From the NCBI RefSeq assembly GCF_025965415.1, contig NZ_JAOPWY010000113.1, positions 1 to 49,476 on the forward strand: a stretch of 49,476 nucleotides of DNA. The letters run 5' to 3'. Below the pieces are notes generated by a model. That model saw nothing but the letters and a program-made list of their open reading frames with translations, had not been told where the DNA came from and searched no databases. Of this stretch, positions 34,175-49,476 are shown in pieces. Numbering within the stretch: position 1 is the first letter of the stretch; every line of letters begins with the position of its first letter. Position numbers and translations under genes: made by a program. The stretch is from Nocardioides sp. (GTDB taxonomy: Bacteria; Actinomycetota; Actinomycetes; Propionibacteriales; Nocardioidaceae).

Positions 34175-34177
34175 GGT
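34172..34177 (+). promoter_or_regulatory. -10 element TAGGGT of the pheST leader
   Basis: TAGGGT, whose first three bases are the stop of the kinase fusion gene, ends 7 nt before a GTG that opens a short reading frame. It is the likely promoter for pheST, giving a leader RNA of about 145 nt. Confidence 0.55.
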
Positions 34178-34184
34178 GGACCTC

Positions 34185-34238
34185 GTGGACACGAGCTTGC
34201 GATTTCTGCGCCCCGGACCTGGTCCGTCGGGCAGCTGA
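34185..34238 (+). CDS. Possible leader peptide upstream of pheS
   Basis: A 17-codon frame, VDTSLRFLRPGPGPSGS and TGA, starting at the expected leaderless position. It has a single Phe, written with the codon TTT that is very rare in this GC-rich window. It is followed by a strong hairpin (CGGGTC ... GACCCG with inner GGGGA/TCCCC, about 34245-34275). Attenuation of pheST by Phe-tRNA is known in other bacteria with several Phe codons; one codon is weak support. It may also be chance. Confidence 0.35.
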   Translation: MDTSLRFLRPGPGPSGS

Positions 34239-34329
34239 CGTCACCGGGTCCGGGGAGTCCCCGTCCGACCCGACGCTCATCCACTTCTAGACTCTGCGGC
34301 GACCCGCTGCCGCCGCGCGAAAGGGAGCC

Positions 34330-35427
34330 ATGTCCGGCCCCAACACCGACTACGACCCCGTCGAAGTGACCCCGCTCAAGGCCGACCAGGTCGAGGCGAT
34401 GCGTGACGCGGCCCTCGCCGCCGTCGCCGACGCCCCCGACCTCGAGGCCCTCAAGCAGGTCCGGCTCGACCACGCCGGCGACCGTTCGCCAATCGCCCTC
34501 GCCAACCGCGAGATCGGCGCGCTTCCGCCGCAGGCACGCAAGGAGGCCGGCCAGCGCGTCGGCCAGGCCCGCGGTGCCGTCAACCAGGCCGTCGCGGCCC
34601 GCCAGGTCGTGCTCGAGGCCGAGCACGAGGAGCGGATGCTCGCCGAGGAGACCGTCGACGTGTCGCTGCCGACGACGCGACGCCGTCGCGGTGGGCGCCA
34701 TCCGCTGACCATGCAGTCCGAGCTCATCGCCGACCTGTTCGTGGCGATGGGCTACGAGGTCGCCGAGGGGCCGGTCGTCGAGGCCGAGTGGCTCAACTTC
34801 GACGCCCTCAACCTCGGACCCGACCACCCCGCGCGCACGATGCAGGACACCTTCTGGACCGACCCGGCCGACGACCACGTCGTGCTGCGCACCCAGACCT
34901 CGCCGGTGCAGGCGCGCACCATGCTGACGCGCACGCCCCCGATCTACGTCGTCTGTCCCGGACGCGTCTTCCGCACCGACGAGTACGACGCCACGCACTC
35001 GCCGATGTTCCACCAGGTCGAGGGGCTCGTCGTCGACGAGGGCATCACCATGGCCCACCTCAAGGGAACGCTCGACCACTTCGCCTCCCAGCTGTTCGGC
35101 GACGGCATCACCACGCGCTTCCGCCCGTCGTACTTCCCCTTCACCGAACCCTCCGCCGAGGTCGACGTGCGCTGCTTCGTCTGCCGCGGCGTCGATGCCG
35201 AGTCCTGCCGCACCTGCCGGGGCGAGGGCTGGATCGAGTGGGGCGGCTGCGGGGTGGTCAACCCGCGGGTCCTGATCGCCTGCGGCGTCGACCCCGAGGT
35301 CTACAGCGGCTTCGCGTTCGGGATGGGCATCGACCGTTCGTTCATGTTCCGGCACAACCTGGAGGACCTGCGTCCGCTCTTCGAGGGCGACGTCCGGTTC
35401 AGCAGTGCGTTCGGCACCGAGATCTGA
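34330..35427 (+). CDS. pheS: Phenylalanyl-tRNA synthetase alpha subunit
   Basis: A 365-residue class II synthetase subunit. The N-terminal coiled coil (about 15-105, [14 protein letters not shown] ... [11 protein letters not shown]) binds tRNA; the catalytic core has motif 2 [23 protein letters not shown], the Phe pocket region and motif 3 [28 protein letters not shown]. It has a four-cysteine insertion, CFVCRG and CRTCRGEGW, found in many PheS proteins. AAGGGAG precedes the ATG. It is followed by pheT 15 bp on. Confidence 0.97.
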   Translation: MSGPNTDYDPVEVTPLKADQVEAMRDAALAAVADAPDLEALKQVRLDHAGDRSPIALANREIGALPPQARKEAGQRVGQARGAVNQAVAARQVVLEAEHEERMLAEETVDVSLPTTRRRRGGRHPLTMQSELIADLFVAMGYEVAEGPVVEAEWLNFDALNLGPDHPARTMQDTFWTDPADDHVVLRTQTSPVQARTMLTRTPPIYVVCPGRVFRTDEYDATHSPMFHQVEGLVVDEGITMAHLKGTLDHFASQLFGDGITTRFRPSYFPFTEPSAEVDVRCFVCRGVDAESCRTCRGEGWIEWGGCGVVNPRVLIACGVDPEVYSGFAFGMGIDRSFMFRHNLEDLRPLFEGDVRFSSAFGTEI

Positions 35428-35442
35428 GAGGGGAGCACTGAC

Positions 35443-37926
35443 ATGAAGGCACCTCTGTCCTGGATCCTCGACTACGTCGACGTGCCCGCAGGCACCACGA
35501 CCCACGAGCTGACCGACCGCCTGACCCTGACCGGTCTCAAGCTCGAGGCGATCGAGAGCCCCGGGCGCGACATCACCGGACCGCTGGTCGTCGGTCGCGT
35601 GCTCACGATGGAGCCCGAGCCGCAGAAGAACGGCAAGACCATCAACTGGTGCACCGTCGACGTCGGTGACGCCAACGGCACCGGAGAGCCGCAGGGCATC
35701 GTCTGCGGCGCCCACAACTTCAAGCCGGGCGACCTCGTCGTCACGGTCCTGCCCGGCGGCGTGCTTCCGGGCGGGTTCGAGATCAGCGCCCGCAAGACCT
35801 ACGGACACCTGTCCGCCGGGATGATCTGCTCGGTCCGCGAGCTGGGCCTCGGCGAGGACCACGACGGCATCCTCGTGCTGCCGCCGGACGCCGGCACGCC
35901 CGGCCAGGACGCACGCCCCCTGCTGGGCCTCGACGAGGAGATCCTCGAGTTCGAGATCAACCCCGACCGGGCCTACGCCCTGTCCCTGCGCGGCATCGCC
36001 CGCGAGGTGCTGGTGTCGGTGGAGGGTGCGAGCAACTTCCGCGACCCGGCGCTGCGCGACACCCCGCCGGCCGACGACCACGGCCACCCGGTCGTGGTCG
36101 AGGACGCCGAGGGCTGCCCGGTCTTCGTGGCCCGCACGGTCAGCGGCTTCGACCCCACCGCGCCCACGCCCGACTTCATCGTGCGGCGGATCACCGCCGC
36201 GGGGATGCGGCCGATCTCGCTCGCGGTCGACGTGACCAACTACGTCATGCTCGAGACGGGTCGCCCCATCCACGGCTACGACGCCGACAAGGTGCGCGGC
36301 GCCCTCGTCGTACGTCGTGCGCGCGCCGGTGAGCGGCTGCGGACCCTCGACGGCACCGACCGCGTGCTCGACCCCGCCGACCTCGTCGTCACCGACGACT
36401 CGGGCCTCATCGGGCTCGGCGGCGTGATGGGCGGCGAGACCACCGAGATCTCCGAGACGACGACGTCGGTCCTCGTGGAGGCGGCCCACTGGGACGCCGT
36501 GTCGATGTTCCGCACCGGACGCCGCCACAAGATCACCTCCGAGGCCGGCAAGCGCAACGAGCGCGGCGTCGACCCCACGATCTGCGAGGCCGCGGCCGAC
36601 CGGGTCGTGGAGCTGCTGGTCGAGCACGGCGGCGGGCAGGCCGATCCCGGCGTGACCGTGGTCGGCACGCCGCCGGCCATGCCGCTCGTCGAGGTCCCCG
36701 GCGACCTCGCGGCCCGCGTGTCGGGCATGCCCATCACCGAGGAGCGCAGCGTCGAGTGCCTGCGCGCGATCGGGTGCGAGGTCTCGGGCACGGGCACCCT
36801 CTCGGTGACGCCCCCGCCGTGGCGCCCCGACCTGACCGACGCGCAGGACTTCTCCGAGGAGGTCATCCGCCTCGTCGGCTACGACCGGGTGCCCTCGGTG
36901 CTGCCGACGCCGCCCTCGGGCCGCGGCCTGACCCGGTCGCAGCAGCTGCGCCGCAGGATCGGGCGCACGCTCGCCGGCGAGGGCTACGTCGAGGTGGTGA
37001 CGTTCCCGTTCGTCGGCGAGGCCGACCTCGACGCCCTCGGCCTGCCTGCCGACGACCCGCGCCGCGACCTGCTCCGGCTCTCCAACCCGCTGAGCGCCGA
37101 GGCGCCGTTCATGACCACGACGCTGCTGCCGGGCGTGCTTCGGGCGGCCGGCAAGAACGTCGGTCACGGCATCACCGACCTGGCGATCTTCGAGACTGCC
37201 ACGGTCACGTTCCCGCGCCACTCCGGGCCGGCGCCGATCCTGCCCGTCGACCGCCGTCCGACCGACGAGGAGATCGCGGCGCTCGACGCCGCCCTGCCGG
37301 CCCAGCCCCTGCACCTCGCCGTGGTCGCGACGGGCGACGCCGTGGCGGGTGGCTGGTGGGGCGAGGCCCGTCCCGTCTCGTGGGCCGACGCGGTCGACGC
37401 GGTCCGCGCTGTCGCCGCGGCGCTGGGCCTCGAGGTCACCGCGTCACCCGCCGAGCTCGCCCCCTGGCACCCCGGTCGCTGCGCCGAGCTGTCGGTGAAC
37501 GGCGAGGTCATCGGGCACGCGGGTGAGCTGCACCCGACGGTGTGCCAGGCCTTCGGCCTGCCGAAGCGGTCGGTCGCGGCGGAGGTCGACCTCGACGTGC
37601 TCATCGACCGCGCGATCCACCTGCGCCAGGCCCCGAGCTTCTCGTCGTACCCCGTCGCCAAGGAGGACGTCGCCCTCGTCGTGGACGACACCGTGCCGGC
37701 GGCCGACGTCGAGGCGGCGCTGCGCGAGGGTGCGGGCGAGCTGCTCGAGTCGATCCGGCTCTTCGACGTCTACACCGGCGACCAGGTCGGCGACGGCAAG
37801 AAGTCGCTGGCCTACGCACTGCGCTTCCGCGCCCCCGACCGGACGCTGAAGGAGGGCGAGGCGGCCGCCGCGCGCGACGCTGCGGTGGCGCTGGCCGCCG
37901 AGCGGACCGGGGCCGTGCGGCGCTGA
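35443..37926 (+). CDS. pheT: Phenylalanyl-tRNA synthetase beta subunit
   Basis: An 827-residue subunit with the expected domains: a tRNA-binding OB fold at about 40-155 (VVGRVLTMEPEPQKNGKTINWCTVDVG, IVCGAHNFKPGDLV), the B3/B4 editing domain (RPISLAVDVTNYVMLETGRPIHGYDADKV), B5 (DRVPSVLPTPPSGR upstream end), the inactive catalytic-like core and a C-terminal anticodon-binding domain (PSFSSYPVAKEDVALVVDD to FRAPDRTLKEGEA). It forms the alpha2-beta2 enzyme with PheS and removes wrongly charged Tyr. GAGGGGAG stands before its ATG. Confidence 0.97.
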   Translation: MKAPLSWILDYVDVPAGTTTHELTDRLTLTGLKLEAIESPGRDITGPLVVGRVLTMEPEPQKNGKTINWCTVDVGDANGTGEPQGIVCGAHNFKPGDLVVTVLPGGVLPGGFEISARKTYGHLSAGMICSVRELGLGEDHDGILVLPPDAGTPGQDARPLLGLDEEILEFEINPDRAYALSLRGIAREVLVSVEGASNFRDPALRDTPPADDHGHPVVVEDAEGCPVFVARTVSGFDPTAPTPDFIVRRITAAGMRPISLAVDVTNYVMLETGRPIHGYDADKVRGALVVRRARAGERLRTLDGTDRVLDPADLVVTDDSGLIGLGGVMGGETTEISETTTSVLVEAAHWDAVSMFRTGRRHKITSEAGKRNERGVDPTICEAAADRVVELLVEHGGGQADPGVTVVGTPPAMPLVEVPGDLAARVSGMPITEERSVECLRAIGCEVSGTGTLSVTPPPWRPDLTDAQDFSEEVIRLVGYDRVPSVLPTPPSGRGLTRSQQLRRRIGRTLAGEGYVEVVTFPFVGEADLDALGLPADDPRRDLLRLSNPLSAEAPFMTTTLLPGVLRAAGKNVGHGITDLAIFETATVTFPRHSGPAPILPVDRRPTDEEIAALDAALPAQPLHLAVVATGDAVAGGWWGEARPVSWADAVDAVRAVAAALGLEVTASPAELAPWHPGRCAELSVNGEVIGHAGELHPTVCQAFGLPKRSVAAEVDLDVLIDRAIHLRQAPSFSSYPVAKEDVALVVDDTVPAADVEAALREGAGELLESIRLFDVYTGDQVGDGKKSLAYALRFRAPDRTLKEGEAAAARDAAVALAAERTGAVRR

Positions 37927-37940
37927 CCTCCGACCGTGGC

Positions 37941-39919
<1,979 letters not shown>

Positions 39920-39920
<1 letters not shown>

Positions 39921-41071
39921 TGTCAGTCACCCACCCCCGCGGCTTCACCGCCTCCGGCGTCGCGGCCGGACTCAAGTCCAGCGGCGGCAAGGACCTCGCC
40001 CTGGTCGTCAACCAGGGGCCGACCTACGACTCCGCCACCGTCTTCACCGCCAACCGCTGCAAGGCCAACCCGGTCCTGTGGAGCCAGGAGGTCGTCAAGG
40101 ACGGCACCGTGCGCGCGGTCGTGCTCAACTCCGGCGGCGCCAACTGCTACACCGGCCCCGAGGGCTTCCAGACCACGCACGCGGTGGCCGAGAAGGTCGC
40201 TGAGGGCCTCGGCATCGGCGCGATCGACGTCGTCGTGTGCTCGACCGGCCTCATCGGCCTCGCCAACGACCGCGACGACCTGCTGGCCGGCGTTGTCGCC
40301 GCCACGGCCGCGCTCTCGAGCGACGGGGGAGTGGAGGCCTCCGAGGCGATCATGACCACCGACTCCGTCAGCAAGAACACGGTCGTCGAGGGGGCCGGTT
40401 GGTCGATCGGCGGCATGGCCAAGGGCGCCGGGATGCTTGCGCCGGCCCTGGCCACGATGCTGGTCGTCATCACGACCGACGCCGTCGTGCCCGCCGCCGA
40501 GCTGGACACCGCGCTCCGCGCCGCCACCCGCGTGAGCTTCGACCGGCTCGACTCCGACGGCTGCATGTCCACCAACGACACGGTCACCGTCATGGCCAGT
40601 GGGGCGAGCGGCATCACGCCCACGCCCGCGGACTTCACCGCGGCGCTGACCCAGGCGTGCACCGACCTCGCGATGCAGCTGCTCAAGGACGCCGAGGGCG
40701 CCGACCACGAGATCGCGATCACCACGCTCCACGCGGCCACCGAGGACGAGGCCGTCGAGGTCGGTCGCAGCGTGGCGCGCAGCAACCTCTTCAAGGCCGC
40801 CGTCTTCGGCAACGACCCCAACTGGGGCCGCGTGCTCGCGAGCATCGGCACCACGTCCGCGCAGTTCGACCCCGCCGACCTCGACGTCGCGATGAACGGC
40901 GTGTGGGTCTGCAAGGAGTCGACCCCCGCGGCGGACCCGGCCGGCGTCGACCTCACCGGGCGCGAGGTCAGCGTGACCATCGACCTCAAGTCCGGCGACG
41001 CCCGCGCGACCGTCTGGACCAACGACCTCACCCACGCCTACGTCCACGAGAACAGCGCCTACAGCTCATGA
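39920..41071 (+). CDS. argJ: Glutamate N-acetyltransferase / amino-acid acetyltransferase ArgJ
   Basis: A 383-residue Ntn-type enzyme that cleaves itself. The cut site lies in [15 protein letters not shown] (Ala-Thr), making Thr the nucleophile and giving alpha and beta chains. Other landmarks are [25 protein letters not shown] and [16 protein letters not shown]. It recycles acetyl from acetylornithine to glutamate. No argA-like gene is in the window; whether this ArgJ also uses acetyl-CoA cannot be decided by eye. Coupled to argB by ATGA. Confidence 0.95.
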
Positions 41072-42029
41072 CAGAGTCCCTCAGCACCGACGCAGCCAGC
41101 ACCGACGTCCCGACCCCTGGCCGTCCCGACCCGGCCAAGGCGCGCACCCTCGCGGCGGCCCTGCCGTGGCTCAAGCGCTACCACGGCCAGACGATCGTGG
41201 TGAAGTACGGCGGCAACGCGATGACCGACGAGTCCCTCAAGATCGCCTTCGCCGAGGACATCGCGTTCCTCCGCTTCGCGGGGTTCAAGCCGGTCGTGGT
41301 GCACGGCGGCGGCCCGCAGATCTCCCGGATGCTCGACAAGCTGGGCATCCAGTCCGAGTTCCGCGGCGGGCTCCGGGTGACCACACCCGAGGCCATGGAC
41401 GTGGTCCGGATGGTGCTCGTCGGCCAGGTGCAGCGCGAGCTCGTCGGGCTCATCAACCAGCACGGAGCGCTCGCCGTCGGCCTCTCCGGCGAGGATGCCG
41501 GCCTCTTCACCGCCGAGCCCACCAACACCGTCGTCGACGGCGAGGAGGTCGACCTCGGCCTGGTCGGCGAGGTCGCCAAGGTGCGCCCGGAGGCGGTCCT
41601 CGACCTCATCGAGGCCGGCCGCATCCCCGTCGTCAGCTCGGTCGCGCCCGACGTCAACGGCGTGGTCCACAACGTCAACGCCGACACCGCCGCGGCCGCG
41701 CTCGCCATCGCCCTGGGCGCCGAGAAGCTCATGGTCCTGACCGATGTCGAGGGGCTCTACCGCGACTACGGCAACTCCGACGACCTCATCCAGGAGATCA
41801 GCCCCGAGGCGCTCGGCGCCATGCTGCCCTCCCTCGACGCAGGGATGATCCCCAAGATGCAGGCCTGCTACGAGGCCGTCACCGGCGGCGTGCCGCGCGC
41901 CACCGTGGTCGACGGGCGCGAGCCGCACGCCGTGCTGCTGGAGATCTTCACCGACGAGGGTGTCGGCACCCAGGTGCTGCCCGGTGTCCCGACCAAGCTC
42001 CGCAAGCCCTACCCGACGGAGGACGACGC

Positions 42030-42033
<4 letters not shown>
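41068..42033 (+). CDS. argB: Acetylglutamate kinase
   Basis: A 321-residue amino acid kinase. The ATP loop is VVKYGGNAM, substrate loop [19 protein letters not shown], and later [30 protein letters not shown] and the conserved [14 protein letters not shown]. An extra N-terminal segment of about 25 residues before the core (helix [15 protein letters not shown]) marks the arginine-inhibited hexameric type, so feedback control by arginine is likely. It is coupled to its neighbours with 4-bp overlaps. Confidence 0.96.
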
Positions 42034-43228
<1,195 letters not shown>

Positions 43229-43232
<4 letters not shown>

Positions 43233-44148
43233 CCCGCCACTTCCTCCGTGACGACGACCTGTCGCCGGCCGAGCTCATCGAGGTCCTCGACCTCGCCGAC
43301 ACCATGAAGGCTGAGCCCTACGACCACAAGCCGCTGGCGGGTCCCCGGACCGTGGCGCTGGTGTTCGACCGCCCGACGCTGCGCACCCAGGTCTCCTTCG
43401 CGGCCGGCATCGCCGAGCTCGGGGGCAACCCGATGACCGTCGACGGCGGCCTGGCCGCCATGGGCTCCCGCGAGGGTGTCGAGGACGTCGCCCGCGTCCT
43501 CGGCCGGCAGGCCGCCGCGATCGTGTGGCGCACGGCCCACCAGAGCGACGTGGTGACCATGGCCGACCACGCCGGCGTGCCCGTGCTCAACGCCCTCACC
43601 GACGAGTTCCACCCCTGCCAGCTCCTGGCCGACCTCCAGACCGTGCGCGAGCACAAGGGCCGGCTCGCCGGCGTCCGCGCCGCCTTCGTCGGCGACGGCG
43701 CCTGCAACATGGGCAACTCCTGGGTGCTCGCCGGCGCCTCGGCCGGCCTGCACGTCATCATCGGCGCCCCCGACGGGTTCACCCCCGACGCCGACGTGGT
43801 CGCCACCGCCCGGGAGATCGCCCAGGACACGGGCGGCTCCATCGAGCTCACCACCGACGCGGTGGAAGCAGTTGCCGGCGCCGACGTCGTGGTCACCGAC
43901 TCCTGGGTGAGCATGGGCCGCGAGGAGGAGTCCCAGGACCGCCTGCGGGTCTTCCCGCCGTACGGCGTGACCGAGGAGCTGCTCGCCCACGCCGCCACCG
44001 ACGCCATCGTCATGCTCTGCCTGCCCGCCTACCGCGGCAAGGAGATCTCCGAGGGCGTGATCGAGGGTCCGCAGTCGGTGGTCAGGGACGAGGCCGAGAA
44101 CCGGCGGCACGCCCAGAAGGCGGTCCTCACCTGGTTGCTGGACCGGTC

Positions 44149-44152
<4 letters not shown>
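43229..44152 (+). CDS. argF: Ornithine carbamoyltransferase
   Basis: A 307-residue transcarbamylase. The carbamoyl phosphate loop reads [10 protein letters not shown] where most OTCs have STRTR; this PTLRTQ form is usual in Actinobacteria. [13 protein letters not shown] and [14 protein letters not shown] (catalytic Cys) are clear, as is the ornithine loop [11 protein letters not shown]. It makes citrulline from ornithine and carbamoyl phosphate. It is coupled on both sides in the arg operon. Confidence 0.95.
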
Positions 44153-48098
<3,946 letters not shown>

Positions 48099-48129
48099 CC
48101 TGCGGGTATGCGTTCAGACCGCCCCCGGT

Positions 48130-48159
48130 TTGTCACCACCTCGGGGGAGGGTCTACAGT
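48130..48159 (+). promoter_or_regulatory. rrn promoter P1 candidate
   Basis: TTGTCA and TACAGT separated by 18 bp, 32 nt after the glycosylase stop, in front of the 16S leader. Spacing and hexamers fit the main sigma factor. Confidence 0.6.
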
Positions 48160-48252
48160 TCTTCTTGTCGCTGCAAGTGGCGCCGCCTCCTGGCCAGAAG
48201 GTCAGATGAAGCGGAAACCTGGCACCGACCACCGAAGCACGAAGCCCGCGAG

Positions 48253-48282
48253 TTTGACGGTGGGCCCAGCGCCCGGTAAGTT
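48253..48282 (+). promoter_or_regulatory. rrn promoter P2 candidate
   Basis: TTTGAC and TAAGTT separated by 18 bp, about 120 nt downstream of P1 and 270 nt before the 16S gene. Tandem promoters are usual for rrn operons. Confidence 0.6.
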
Positions 48283-48340
48283 TCTGCAGGTTGCCCCGCG
48301 GCCGATCCAGTCCAACTGGTGAGGAACGGGTGCGTCTGAT

Positions 48341-48362
48341 TCTTGAGAACTCAACAGTGTGT
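48341..48362 (+). promoter_or_regulatory. rrn leader antitermination-like element
   Basis: TCTTGAGAACTCAACAGTGT is the box found in actinobacterial rrn leaders and related to the Nus-dependent boxA. The rest of the leader to 48551 is T/G-rich with repeated TTTGGTTTGG/TTTGGGTTGG tracts and shows no gene. Confidence 0.6.
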
Positions 48363-48551
48363 TTGATTAGTCGACGAATTAGTTTGTTATGCCCCGTTGA
48401 CATCAGGCTTTGGTTTGGTGTCGCGGTTTCTTTGACAATGATTCTGAACAGCTGCTTTTGCAGTTGATGTCAGTTTTGTTTTTTGTCAGGGGATGTGGCT
48501 CTCTTTTCCTTGCATGTGCTGGCCTTTGGGTTGGTGGGTGTGGGGGTTTGT

Positions 48552-49476
<925 letters not shown>

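Noticed and set aside
34172..34190. T-box-like string AGGGTGGACC before pheS
   Set aside because: The match is explained by the TAGGGT -10 hexamer; no specifier loop or terminator/antiterminator pair of a T-box is visible.
34162..37314. Minus-strand frame of 1050 codons opposite pheS and pheT
   Set aside because: Antisense to two certain genes, with His/Asp/Gly/Val-rich shadow composition.
43377..43406. Apparent loss of the STRTR motif in argF
   Set aside because: PTLRTQ in this place is a usual actinobacterial form and the other catalytic motifs are intact.

Overview
The window is a high-GC, gene-dense stretch of an actinobacterial chromosome. Protein content and gene order suggest Nocardioidaceae, probably a Nocardioides-like organism. 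The pointers are a DUF222-type HNH protein, a mycothiol-dependent-enzyme family member, the order infC-rpmI-rplT-trmH-kinase-pheST-arg, and many genes whose -10 hexamer lies 6-8 nt before the start codon (leaderless transcripts). The partial 16S gene at the right edge does not fit that family well; see findings.

Left part (1-15000). It holds the tail of an HNH protein, a cupin, a LysR-type effector domain without its HTH, a BCCT betaine/choline transporter, a flavodoxin-like protein, a DoxX-like membrane gene that looks split by a one-base deletion, a family A DNA polymerase-like protein, a lipoprotein, a VanZ protein and a nitroreductase remnant. Next comes a catabolic locus: FadR-type GntR regulator, glutamine synthetase-like ligase, aldehyde dehydrogenase, SDR and class I amidotransferase-like hydrolase on the minus strand, with a divergent APC permease. 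It reads as a gamma-glutamylation pathway for an amine; the SDR in place of an amine oxidase suggests an amino alcohol such as ethanolamine. A tRNA-Leu(GAG) closes this part.

Middle (15000-29700). An M20 peptidase is followed by an FMN riboswitch and a riboflavin operon, ribD-ribE-ribM-ribBA-ribH, in which the PnuC-like gene is best read as a flavin transporter. Then come a DUF3072 gene, hisE-hisG with a PH-domain gene, an aldose epimerase, an Alr-N domain amino acid aldolase with a P-loop kinase, an SseB-domain gene, and the translation operon infC-rpmI-rplT-trmH. infC starts at ATC behind a strong SD and has a structured leader.

Right part (29700-49476). It contains a PAS sensor kinase, a response regulator, a histidine kinase fused in frame to a DUF4173-like membrane domain, pheS-pheT behind a possible leader peptide, and the complete arginine operon argCJBDFRGH. 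The operon begins at a promoter that overlaps an ARG box. A 3-methyladenine glycosylase gene overlaps argH. A two-promoter rrn leader and about 925 nt of 16S rRNA end the window. Starting materials (glutamate, ATP, PRPP, GTP) link the his, arg and rib pathways, but the blocks appear to be separately transcribed units.
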